Part shown: positions 1 through 36,385 of the stretch, one piece after another
Layout: the number at the start of each line of letters is the position of its first letter
Numbering within the stretch: the first letter of the stretch is position 1
Assembly: GCF_022539315.1 (NCBI RefSeq)
Contig: NC_066327.1
Coordinates: forward strand, 13,680,995 to 13,744,994
DNA from: Serinus canaria
Lineage: Eukaryota > Chordata > Aves > Passeriformes > Fringillidae
Direction of reading: 5' to 3'
DNA: 64,000 bases
Notes under the pieces: model-generated
What the model was told of the DNA's origin: nothing
Databases searched by the model: none
Seen by the model: only the letters and a program-made list of their open reading frames with translations
Program-made: the position numbers and the translations under genes

Positions 1-84
1 TTTTTGGCATATGGACTAATTCAGTCTTTCTAGCCTATCTTCTTCCTCATTGCAATGTTGACATGGTCTCTTTCCATCTTCTAG

Positions 85-24874
<24,790 letters not shown>

Positions 24875-25650
24875 TGTGGACACGGACCCTGCATGGGTTG
24901 GGAAGGGAGCAGGGACTGAACCCAAACCAGCTGGGAGGGGTGAACTTGATGGTGTGAGGCCTGACGAGGGAGTGAGGCTGGGTCTGCCTCTCCACACGAG
25001 GACACACCTTCCCCTCGCCCCGTTTGAGTGCATGTTCCTCTGTACCATCCCTGTGATCGGTTTTACTCGTAGCTTTCGGACTTGAGGGGGGAGGGGGTGG
25101 GTGGGCAAAATGTGCTTTTCTTCCATGAAGTGGTCCAGTTTTCCCTGTGATTCACCCAGTCCACACATCTCTCTGAAGCCATACTGCAGCCTCAGGTGGG
25201 AGAGCTCCGCGCTCCCGCGGCGCCGGGAACCCGCTCCCACCGCAGGAGCAGCGGGACAAATCAACACCCCCGTGACATGTGCCACCAGCCAAGGAGCAGG
25301 AGGGGCTGAAGACAAGTCCCTGATCCACTCTTAGAGGGGAAGAAGGGATGAAGGCAGGATGGCACCCATGGCAATGCCCTGAGGATCGAGTGCGGGGTGC
25401 AGAGGAGCCCTGCCAGGCTGGTTGTGGATTGATGCCTCACCCAGCTTTATGCTCTCTGCTGTGTCCTTGGCCTTTGTTGTTTTCATGAGCTTTGGCATGT
25501 GGGCTTGAGGATAGCAATGATGCAGTCACCAGAGAACTCCTCAGCACTTCAGAGAGCTGGGGAAAGAGAAAACAGCCTGGCTTTTTCCATGCTATGGGAC
25601 ATTGACTTGTTTTAATGCAGAGGTCCTCCCCTGAAGACAGTTTAATTTCC

Positions 25651-25656
25651 AATAAA
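25651..25656 (+). promoter_or_regulatory. Proximal CYFIP2 poly(A) signal candidate
   Basis: Perfect AATAAA about 780 bases after the CYFIP2 stop. Confidence 0.5.
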
Positions 25657-28600
25657 CCAGATTTCCTGTGGACTACAGAAGAGGCTGCATTCATCTGAAT
25701 GTGCTCCCAAACATATTAATTTGGGTGGAAATAATCACTGGTGCTGACAGGATGCAGGTGTAGTTACCTTGAACATATGGGATCTTTGTTCTTCAGCCAA
25801 GGGTGAGAGCCAGGCTGTGTAATCTGTGTGTGTTCTGGGATGCTGTTTTCCCTTGGTTTAGACACATTCCTAGTGGCACAGCAAACAAATACCTTTCTCC
25901 AGAGAATGGTGACTACCAGCAGGGCTTAGGAAACTTCCCATCGCTCAGAAATTGTGTGATTGTTTAGGAAAGATAAAATATAGGATAAGCTTTAAAAAAT
26001 ACCCAGAATTTTCCAGGTTCAGAGATGTTCAGAGAGAACACTGGAGTCTGTTGCCTTTTCCCACTCAGCTAATCTAAGATCCCTGGATATTGAGAACAAA
26101 TTCAGGTGGAACTTCAAGGAGGATTTCATAACTCCTGGTCTAACCTGCTTCTAACCCTCAGCAGAGTCATTGGAGTGATACAAAAGCCTGTGCTTGATGT
26201 GAAAGGAGATCAAACCATGTGCTCCAAGAGAAAATGATGCCTGCCTCACCACTGGCAGTGTTTCCTCAGCTCTAGCCTGGCCACAGCAAAAATTGCTGTA
26301 TCCAAATGTGATGATATATATTTGTTCCATGCATTTCATCATGCCTTGTAAACTGCATGCTGTTACAGAGGTTAAAAAGACAGAGCCTGGGCATTTATTC
26401 TCTCAGAGGGAGCATATAATTAATTAGTAGAAATATCTGAGCTGGAGTTTTTGTCTTCAGAAACAACCCCCAGCAAATACTGCTGACAAGAGGAGATCTT
26501 GGTGTGTGGCATGAGTCTGTGCTCCCAGACTCTGTCACCTACTCCCTTGATAATCAATAATCAATACCCCACAAGTGACAAGTGCTGGGCATTTTCACAC
26601 CTTGAGTTTCCTTTGATTACTGAGACAGACCTTTTCAGCTGCAGGGAGGAAATTGTGCAGCGCAGTAATCTGAAAGTAAAATGAAATCTCAGGAAGTCTG
26701 GCTGAAATCTTGGAGTGGCAGGGAAGGAGCCAGCCCAGCAAGGCGAGTTCTTTCCTCTGTGTGGTGAGGAAGAGCATCAGAAGAGCTTCTGGAGCTTGCT
26801 CTCTACTTACTCTTCCACTAAGGCAGTCAGTTCTGACATTCCATCATGATCCAACACTTCCACACTACGGGAGTGAGGGAATCTAGAGTTATATATTTTT
26901 AAAAGGAAGAGAAGAATCAAGCACTTTATTTTTTGTGGAAAACAAGATGCAAGGAAGATAGATCCAACCAAGATCCTATTTTTCCTGACCTAAATGGCAA
27001 GTGCTTGTTATTTTGGTATGAAAGTCTTGCTGAAATGTTGGCACAAGTCCCTATCTGGCTTTCAGAGCCACCTCTAGGCACAGCACAAATTAGGTGTCCT
27101 ATTACATCTGACAAGCTATGGAATGCTGGAATCTTCTTGGAAACCAGCATGAACTAGAAGTTGCTACAAAAGAATGAACTGTACCAAGTGGCCCAGTCTC
27201 AGCTACCTAGACAAAATGGGATATAGTAAGGTGAATTTAAATCCCTCTTTTCATCAGTTTAGTTCTGGAGCGAGTCATGAGATATTTCACCTAATAATCT
27301 GTAAATCTGTTTGCATTCTTTTCCTGTAGTTTTGGCATAATTCCCTGCAACCCTGCAAAACACAGTTGCACTGGAAGGTTGCTGTACTTGTACAGGCTGT
27401 ACTTGAAAGAACAGGTAGTTGAACTCTATTTGTTGCCCTCAGATTTGCTAGCAAAAATGTAAAATCCCTCCAGATTCCAAGGGATTAAATGTTTTGAGCA
27501 AAATGTCAAAGTGCATGAACAAAATGTAAAATGTTTTGACTGTAGAGTGTATGCAGATCTTTTGCCTTGTTGCTCAAGTATTATGAGATATCAGCTAGTA
27601 ATAATCAGTCTTAATTTCTGAGATTTGATGTTACTGTCCTTTGATTATCTCAAGGATTAAGATACTCCTTAGCTTCAGTTTTCTCACCCTCTTTGTCTGT
27701 ATATGAGAAAGGTCCAGGCTTAGGTCTTTAAACAGCTCCATGACAATGGATTTCTTTTTCCGCCTATGCTTTTTTAAATGTCATAATTGTTAATGGAAAT
27801 AGGGAGCAAATTTGTAAGAGTAGGGCTAAGCAGTAACAGATTGCCAGGGGGCAGGGATATTCCCCACACTTTCAGAATTTCTGCCAAGTTTGGGAGTCTT
27901 CCTTGCAGTTGTGCTTCAGTCCTATATTTTTCAGTCTTTGATAATCTGCAGACTTCTAATGATGTTTTTTTAGGGAAATGTTGACCCCTGTCTGAATCCT
28001 CCCAAGTCCACTGACAATGGACTTGCTTTTTTTACCTATATTTTCCTGCTTATGCTAAAGTAGTCTGCAAACTACCCAGCACTCACCAGCCACCACTTGG
28101 GATGTCTACTCCAAAGACAAGCTGTTGGCTCCATACAGGAATTACAGGGAGGAGAAAGGCTGGCCTGTGTCAGGAATGAAGTCAGACTGGGTTATTTTAA
28201 TGTTCCCTCTGGCTTTGCCATTATAAAATGTGACTGTTGGCAGTGCACATGCTTTTCTGGGATGATGCTACACTTGACTTGCAAGGCTGCAATAGAAAGG
28301 GGAAGCAAACTAGATCAAATTCAGCACTTCAGTGGTTTTCCTTTTAAATTCTGACAGCACTTAGTAGCACTGAACAACATTAGTCCTTTTCCTCCTGCAT
28401 TACTCCAGTCCAGTAGGTTCATGTGTATTGGAGAACAAAAGAGAAAATAATCAAAGGTGTAAAAAACAAAGAAAATATTCTCAAAAACTGTTGTCAAATG
28501 TACCATATTTGTATGAAAAGCTGCTTGAGTTATTTTGTACAATGAATTTTATTTATGGTGAGGTATATTTACGCTTGTGATCTGATACAGTGTTAAATTT

Positions 28601-28810
28601 TTGATCCATATTTGCTATGCAGCTGAAGATGATATTTTTGTTTTGTATTATTATTTTTTGCTGTTGTTCTAAAATTCAGCCAACAGAAGCTTCCATCTCC
28701 ATTAGAAGTGCTTCTGCAAGAGTAAAGCATCTGATACTGGTGATATGTCCCGTAACACAGCAACCAACAATGTGTACAACAAATGTGGGATGACTTTTGT
28801 GATGAAGAGA

Positions 28811-28816
28811 AATAAA
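28811..28816 (+). promoter_or_regulatory. Distal CYFIP2 poly(A) signal candidate
   Basis: Perfect AATAAA in the context GAAATAAAAATTGGG, at the end of an AT-rich stretch from about 28400. Confidence 0.45.
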
Positions 28817-28830
28817 AATTGGGCTCATTC

Positions 28831-31800
28831 ATGAAATGGGCAGAATTTACCTTATGGTGTCATCATCATTGTGCTAACTGTTATCTGGGGAGAGCTTTCA
28901 TTTGTACCTCGCACAAAAAAAAAGCCAATTTGATAAAAATATTAAGCTTTTGTAAAAAGCAAAGGAAAAAATATGAGGCTTTGTGGCCAACACCAAAATG
29001 GACATATTTTCTTATAAAAAAGTTAATGATTTTTGAGAAGAACTTCCTTGCACAACACAGCTTTCATTTTAAAACTTGTTCTAGTATAAGAGGGTCAGGA
29101 AAAGGAAAATCATATAATCATTTTTAACAGATTTTGACAGGTTCTACCCAAAGCTAAACTGAGGCGCTAATTTCCTCTCATTACTGCAGCCTTGTCAACT
29201 CTACAGGGGCCTTTTTTTATTCCAGGAGATTCTCCTTGCTGTTATTTTCCCAAATTTCCACTTGAAACCATTCTTAGTTTTGTGTTGAAAGTACCCAAGG
29301 AGCAGTCATGGTTGTTGACTGCAGAAGTGGGAACCAAGGGGAAAAGATCTGGGAGCTGAGGAATGAGGGAGAAACAACTGACATGGGTCTATGGGAGTTG
29401 GGACTCCTCCTGTGCTCATCAGCTCCAGCCCAAACACTAACTGGTGTTCCCTTTCACATCTTCCCAAGGTTTCCTCATGGGAACAGCTTCCTAGCTTGAG
29501 AGGAGCAGAAATGCAATGATTCTTCACACAGAATTGGAGGTGAACCTTACACCATAACCAGGCAGCTCTGTTGATCTTTCCAACGTGCTCTGAGGCTGTG
29601 CTGCAGCTCTCTGGGTGATACCCTCTGGGCAGGATTGTTTGATTGTTCAAAGTTGCCCAATATTTACTGATTTCCACATGGTTCTGCTACAGGGAATGGC
29701 AGAGAGGAGAGCAGGACTTTATTCCTGCATCAGTCACTGATGTTGAGCAGGTTGTTTGGGTTTTATCCTTTCTCCCATCAATATTTCTTTTTTTTTTTTC
29801 TCCTTTTTTTTTTAACTAATTTTAGCTGCTGCGTCATGGACACCCCAGTTCTCACCCAGCCCCATGAAGTGCTGAGAGCTCACATGGTCTCACTGGAGCC
29901 AGAAGCAATTCCTGCTTTGAGTATCAGGGTCCAAGGCTCTGAATTTTGAACAACCAGCCCTAAGGGAGCAGTATCAAAGACACAGGCCCCCATCTTTCTT
30001 CTTCCTAATGCTCCTAAATACGTTTACATCTCCAGATAAAAGTCTTCACCAATGGAGAGGACAGCTCATTAATGATTGTTTTATTCTTTCAATAGCTTAA
30101 CAAAATTACCCTTTCTGTGACCTCCTCTGCAAGTCAGGAGTGCCTTTCACATGTAGCTTTGCTTGATTTAGAGTTCTGATGCAAACGCCTCCAGATAAGA
30201 AGTCTGCAAACAAACGATCTGCTGATTACGTGTCACTTCACCCACCGCTGTCCATCACCAGCCCACCACTCTGCTCTGCCAACATGTGGCTTTGTGAGGC
30301 CACAGTGACCTGGATAAAGTATTTAGCAACCCTGGGAGAAAGGAGCTGGGATGTGTTTTATGGCCTCATGACCCTGGATTGCTCAGCAGCTCAGCTCAGA
30401 CCCACAGGTGTGTGCACTGCCATGGGGAGGGCAGAACTGCAAGGGCTGGAGCCCACCATGGCTGTGGCAGGCTTGGGAACTGGCTCTGTGGGTGCTGTCT
30501 AAACTCTGGTGGCACCAAATGACAGCCACTGCAGACATGGTTACCTTGAGACAGGCTGAATTAAAAGCTGTCTGCTCATCAAAGTTCAATCTATCAAACT
30601 TAGGGCATCCTTTGTAGTGCTGCAATCATCCAACACCAGGCAATTCCCTTAACCCCTACCTTATCAAATCATTGCCAGATAAAGGCAATTGCTCTCTTTG
30701 AAGCAGCAAACAGCTCCTTGGATCTTTAAAATGATACAAAGCCAGAGCAGAATATTACAAAGCTGTTCAGGAACTTTCCACAGAAACCATGCCTAGCAGA
30801 CATCCAAGGGCAAAAGTTTCCATCACCTGTTAGCAGGATACTTCCACCATTATTTTTAACAGAGGACAGTTGGTACTCAGTAGTTTTCCATCACTTTTTC
30901 CAGAACAGAAGAGATGAGCAGACAAGAGCAGAGGAAAGAACAGCCTTTTGATGTTGCTGGAGAGGTTATTTGCATGCAAAGCTGCCTTGTTCTGCCCCCT
31001 GGATTCCAGTCAAGGTTTTGGCCTGGAAACCAGTATTTCAGGAGGAACTGCATTGCTAAAAGATGAGCTGCTATGGAAGACTCCCTGATTTCTGATGAGT
31101 TATTTTTAAGGCAGCATCTGATGTATCAACCCGTGAGGTCATAGCTTGGAGCTAAATTCCCTTAATTACAGCCTTCCCATTAAAATTAGGATATGAAGCA
31201 ATAAAAGAGGCATTGGCTGCATCCCTGCTTTCTTGTTATCAGTCTCAACTTGCCCTTGACTAAGCACAGAAGGCTCCATGCCAGCCCTACCTGGCTCTTT
31301 ACTCCCATATTGCTGTGCACAGCCTTGCTAAATCCTTCAAATGCAGCTCCTGTGACTTCGTGATTTCGTAGCCTGCACCCCCCGCAGTCCCTGTGCCAGG
31401 AAGAAGGAGCTACGTGACACACTTGAATGCATGGCTGATTTCAAAATCTGACTGAAGCTTCTCCCCCCTCGGTGTCTGATAGAGCCAGCTCACACTGCAG
31501 TGTCCCCTCCTTTTGGGGACATTTTGCTCATCATGTCTCTCTTCCCAAGACTTAGAATGGCTTCTCTTGGAGTCTCACCCCTTGTCAAATCTGGCAGAAG
31601 TGACCAACAGACTCAAATTTATCTTAGGGGATGAAAAGGAATACATAAACATACATGTATGTGGTCACATCAGCCTTTTCCTTTAGGAAATCAAGCTGAC
31701 AGGGCAAGGTAAAGGTGTGGCCCAAAGTGCCTTTTTTTTTTTTGCCTGCACTGTGCTGTGGCAGTAATGCATGAAGCTGCACCATGATCAAAAGGATTAT

Positions 31801-33024
31801 TTTAACCCCAGATCCCTTCCATAAAAATTTGTTCCCTCCTTCACACCTCTTTGTGCTCAGTGAGCACAGGTGTCAACAACACTCATCTGAAAAAGCTTGG
31901 AAATTATTTTGGACACAGTTTAACTGCCAATAACCACACCACAATTAGGCCTCCCTGGCTACGAGCAAGATCTCAGGGTGTTGGAAAAGGTCCAGCAAAG
32001 GGGAGAGCCCAAGCACCAGAGTGAAGAGGCAGAGCAAGAGCAGCCTGTGAGGGGACAAGGGACATGAACTTCCCAGCCAGCACTGCAAACACAGCAAATA
32101 CTTGTCCCACTTCACCATCAAACTGGTTTTCTACCCAGCCCTGTATTCACCCATTGCATGAATAGCTCCTAACCAGCATCAGCCAGTAAATTTACACAAC
32201 AGAGGCCAAATCCCACCATCATTGTCTTGCCCAGGGTCTTGTCCCTTTTGGTTGCATAATAAATAACAGCAGCAGAAGTTGTTCCAGGAACACTGGTAAA
32301 TTAGCACAAGCTTTATTTCCTACTTCAAAACCGGCTGCCATATGATTTGGATTGATTATCAAGTGCCCTGTCACAGAGGGGAGGACGTGGGATTTGGCTG
32401 GCACAGTCTCTCCCAGCCAGTGACCCACAGGACTGTGATGGATGAACAGACTTGATTAAAATCAAATGACTCACAAAGCACTTGAGCATTACATTTGCTG
32501 GAGAAAACAGTTGCTCAGAGATAGGATCAGGCACTGAATGAAGGCGTCAGGAGGTATTAGCAATGCTGCAGCCTGATGGTCTAGGGGCAATTCCTGTAGT
32601 AACAGGCAATTTATTTTATGGGGGGGGGAAAGAAAGGCAATTTTTCAGACATGTTCAGGTCCTGCAAATCTTATATCTTTATATTGCCTTATGACAGGGA
32701 CCCTTTCTACCTATAAACGTGGGCTTGCTGAGCAAAGCTCTTGTTTCACTATTGGTTTTATTTGCCTTTGTTGACCTACAGCAGAACCAGCAACGAAAGG
32801 ACTTTTCTATCAGCAATAGATTTCTGTGTACACACAGCCACTGAGCACAAATGCAGGAAGGGAGGTCAGCAGAGGAGGATGGGGATGAAGGCAGAACAAG
32901 AGAGGTCGGCAGAGAGGGTGGGGATGAAGGCAAAAGTGGTGTTCCACACACTCTGAAACATTCACACACCAGAACCAGCAAGGAAAGCTTCAGCTGCCTT
33001 GGGAGGGGGAGCTGATGGAGATTC
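28831..33024. other. Intergenic spacer, no gene recognised
   Basis: 4.2 kb between CYFIP2 and NIPAL4. All open frames are short and without family signatures. It holds T-runs (29788-29815, 31731-31743), a 14-base perfect palindrome around 31649-31662 and a 40-base tandem duplication at 32861-32940. It may hold regulatory DNA, but the sequence alone does not show it. Confidence 0.6.
32861..32940. repeat. Two-copy tandem repeat of about 40 bases
   Basis: Two adjacent purine-rich units, each with GAGGTC(A/G)GCAGAG followed by GGGGATGAAGGCA, offset by 40 bases with a one-base gap. Confidence 0.6.
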
Positions 33025-33150
33025 CTCTTCTCCAGTGTGAACAAAAAGTGACCTCAGTTGCTCTTCACAAGGCTTCTCCAGACCCTTCACAATCTTCGTG
33101 GCCCTCCTTTGGATATTCCCTAACAACTCTGTATCCTTCATATAATGTTC
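33025..33150 (-). mobile_element. CR1 LINE fragment, antisense
   Basis: On the plus strand TTCTCCAGTGTGAAC, CAAGGCTTCTCCAGACCC, ATCTTCGTGGCCCTCCTTTGG and TATCCTTCATATAATG follow in the order of a reverse-complemented CR1 3' region. The copy is diverged and truncated. Confidence 0.75.
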
Positions 33151-33159
33151 AGCCCAAAA

Positions 33160-33215
33160 GGCTGAAAAATACCTCTAAGCTCGAGTCCAACCATTAACCT
33201 GACATTGCCACTAAC
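33160..33215 (-). mobile_element. Second CR1 fragment, antisense 3' end
   Basis: ACCTCTAAGCTCGAGTCCAA followed by CCATTAACCTGACATTGCC is the reverse complement of the CR1 segment near its 3' end. Its order relative to the preceding fragment means it is a separate insertion or a rearranged copy. It ends next to the NIPAL4 CpG island. Confidence 0.65.
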
Positions 33216-33654
33216 ATTTCTCTCGTTTACCTTTAATTTCTATTTCCACCACACCTGTGTTCAGCCCCCGGCTTTGCGCAACCCCTGAGCACGCACCAAC
33301 CCCGCACCTGGGCTCACACACCACCGAGCCACCTCCTGCTGCCCCAGCGCCTTCTCCAGTCCCAGCAACGAGGAAAACACCTTCCAGAGGAGAAACCCGG
33401 CTGCAGGAGCCTGGTCCCGGCTCTGTGACAAGGGACAGAACCACCCGGAGATGCCTCCGCACCGACCGGGCAGGCGGGGACGGGGATGGGGACAAGGGCT
33501 GGGGATGCGGGGCTGGCCCAGGGGACCGTGCAAGGCTCCCCAGGGTATGGCGAGCGCTCCCAGCCCAGCGAGGGGCCGGGCCGGGCAGGGCCGGGCCGGG
33601 CCGGGGGCGGAGCGGGGCGGGCTCAGGTGTGCCCGGCCCTGCCCTCGGCCCGGG

Positions 33655-33663
33655 ATGCGCTGA
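33655..33663 (+). CDS. Minimal upstream ORF before NIPAL4
   Basis: ATG-CGC-TGA, a two-codon upstream ORF ending 20 bases before the NIPAL4 start codon. It counts only if transcription starts upstream of 33655, which the GC-box position suggests but does not prove. Confidence 0.4.
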   Translation: MR

Positions 33664-33683
33664 GCGGCCGGAGAACGACGGCA

Positions 33684-33720
33684 ATGGAGCCGCTGGAGAC
33701 CAACAGCAGCTGCAGCAACG
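33684..33720 (+). CDS. NIPAL4: NIPAL4 exon 1, residues 1-12
   Basis: 37 coding bases, [12 protein letters not shown] plus one base of a split glycine; donor GTGGGT at 33721. The start is the first in-frame ATG after the GC boxes, with context GGCAATGG. Confidence 0.85.
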
Positions 33721-36336
33721 GTGGGTGCAGCCCCGGGGCAGCGGGACCGGCTCGGCCCCGTTCGCAGCGCCGGGACCGGGACAGGACCGGGCTGGGTCCG
33801 GGTCCGGGTCCGGGACGGCGCGGCCGCTCCGGCTCCGAGTCCCCCGCACCCCTCGGCCTCATCCCCCCGGCTTTGGGGCTGTCCTCTGTCACTGCTCTGC
33901 TGCTTTGGGTTCTTTCCTGGCTTCGGGGGTTCTTCTCCATTTTTTCTTTTTTTTTTTTTTTTTCCCCGAGGTCTGTATAGGAATGGGGAAACTCGAGCAG
34001 CCGGCACCACGCTCTGCCAGTTCTAGAGTGCCCGGAGAAGGCAGGAGTTGGAGTTGGGTTTTTTTTCCTTTAAGGATTACTTAATCCAGTCGGTAATCAC
34101 CTCATCCCGCTGCCTTATGCTTGTACCTTGTGGAGATTTTCACGCAGCCGAGGGGACAAGTTCCCCCGTTATTCCCCAGGAAATATTTCCACGATCAAAA
34201 ATGTTTTACGTAGCAGGAAAAGAAGTATTATTAGGGAACCCTTGGAAACTCACCTAGAAAGTCACTGCTATTTTTTCCTTTAGAAAAACGTTTATAGCCA
34301 GATTCAAAAACTCATCTGTGTGTGCCGGGGCCAGGGATTGCAGCTGCTTAAGATCTAAGCCAGGCTCCTGGTTCAGGAAAAATGTGGGGCCCCTTGCCCA
34401 GGCTCCTGACACTGCTGGGAGCAGTTTAGCCATTCCACACTCCTGCTGCAGAGACACAAACACTTGCTCTATAATTCCTATGTGAGTTCAGGGGAAAAAA
34501 AAAAAGAAGTGAAGTCTTTTTCTACAAAGAGACTTTTGTACTCCACCTGGCTGCTCTGTTCCTCATGGTCACAGTCACACCATCCTTACTACACTTGGAG
34601 TAAGGATTGCGATAGAAAGATGTGCTGGGTGTGGTAGGAGTGTCAGGGGAGGAAGAAACTCAGCAATTTCCCACCCCCACACACCAACACACCTTGGCCA
34701 GAGCCACAGGGCTGCAGTGCTTTTGGTGTTAACAGCAGAACACTGCCTGCTCTCAGTCCTTCCACACTGGCAGGACTGGGTTTGCTTTAGGAGCTCTCAG
34801 GGAAACTGCAAATAGAATAAAACTATTGAACAGTAGAGGAAATGAATTGTCCAAGATTAATCTGATATTATTTTATGACACAGCTCAGCACACAGAGTAG
34901 GGACAGATGCACAGTTACAGTGTTGGCATCGCTCCACATTAAACCCAAAGTTACAACTGCAGATGAGCTGGCAGGTGTGGGGATTAGTTGGCTGGAAAGC
35001 ACCAAAGCCTTTGGATCAACAAGGTTAAGTGTTGATAAGGCCTAGTTCAACTCTATAACATTGGAATTTGGTGGAGAGATTCTGGCTTATATATTTGGAA
35101 ATTCAAATTATTTTTAGAGGTCCTTGTGGCCTGCCAGCTCGGTATGTAGACTCATTCAGTGTCAAAGAGATGCTTGAACTGCAGGCCATAAATCTGTCAG
35201 ACAACACCCTGCCATTTCCACGTGTGAGTAAAGAGGTGTCCTGAGCTTTGGGTGTTGTTAGGGTGACAGCATGGCTGGCTGTGCAGGGGGACACCTGGAT
35301 GAGCCCAGGGGAGCAGGGACACTGTTGATAGTCATGTCAGTAATTTGCTGTTCTGTCTCCAAGGGTCTCTGATCACCCTTTCGTGCCTTTCCCACCGGGT
35401 CGTGTGCCAGGTGATCAGCAGTGCTGTCCCAGCTGACTCCATCCAGGAGAATGGGACTTCAGACAGCTCCTGGATAACTCGGCTGGAAAACAGTTATGGA
35501 TTCTACATTGGCCTGGGCCTGGCTGTCTTCTCCAGCTTCCTCATCGGGAGCAGCGTCATCCTCAAGAAAAAGGGACTGCTAAGGCTGGTGGAGAAGGGAG
35601 GCACCAGGGCAGGTAAGGCTTTCGTGGGGGTAGGAGGGAGAGGGACCACTTCTTCCTGGGATTGCACACACAGTCCAAATTTCAGCACTCCTGAGGCAGG
35701 GGACACCTCTGGGTACAGCCAGTCTTCCATCAGCAATGTAAATAGGAGCTTTTGTGGATGCATCTTTGTGAGGGAGAGCCAGACAGCAGAGCTGTGTGGG
35801 AGCTGTGGAGCTAATTTACAGGCCTGGCATTGAAAGGAGTTAATTTACAGTCTCTGTATTGGAAAGGAGCTAATTTACAGAGCCCTGCACTGGAGGAGCT
35901 CAGCTAAAAGCAGCGTTCCCCTGTCTGGCACCACACATAGCAAGGGAGGGTCCTGTGAGATCAGCCGTGTCCCCAGAGCTGAGAGTGCCCATTGCCCAGG
36001 AGCAAGCAGAGTGCTCAAAGCTCTTTGGAAAGGGTCCCTTTGCACAAAGCTGCAGCTCACAGCCATGCCCCAGCCCAGAGCAGGGCAGCACAGCCCTGAC
36101 CCCACTCTTGCTCTCAGTGAAGCACCAGGCAGCTTTGCCACCAGGTCACCGAGACGAGGACGCAGCTCCGTGTGCTTGGATTGCTTGGATTGCAGGAGTG
36201 TGTGAATGCAGGACAGACAGGCTCTGTGGGAGCTCTGTGGTTGCAGAAAGGATCCTTTGGAGCTCTGTTGCACAACAACCTGCAGATAACTTTCCTCTAG
36301 CACCAGGCTCTCAGGGCGAGGCATGTGTTTATGTGT

Positions 36337-36385
<49 letters not shown>

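Larger units (their letters stand above)
24875..28830 (+). other. CYFIP2 3' UTR, probable long form
   Basis: Starts at the CYFIP2 stop. AATAAA at 25651-25656 would give a UTR of about 0.8 kb. A second at 28811-28816 follows an AT-rich tract and would give about 3.9 kb. No coding signature is present. Which signal is used is inference. Confidence 0.5.
33280..33870 (+). promoter_or_regulatory. CpG island and likely NIPAL4 promoter
   Basis: A very GC- and CpG-rich stretch in an otherwise AT-rich setting, covering the first NIPAL4 exon. Two GGGCGG Sp1-type boxes lie at 33605-33610 and 33615-33620, about 65-80 bases before the start codon, next to seven G-runs at 33572-33607. I see no TATA box, so dispersed initiation is likely. 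Confidence 0.75.

Noticed and set aside
27730..28050. Possible duplication around GACAATGGA followed by T-runs near 27740 and 28010
   Set aside because: Shared blocks are short and AT-rich; probably chance.
33211..34084. Long open frames on both strands in the NIPAL4 CpG island (up to 275 residues)
   Set aside because: They are rich in Pro, Gly, Arg and Ala, occur in several frames at once, and show no family motif. GC-rich DNA simply lacks stop codons.
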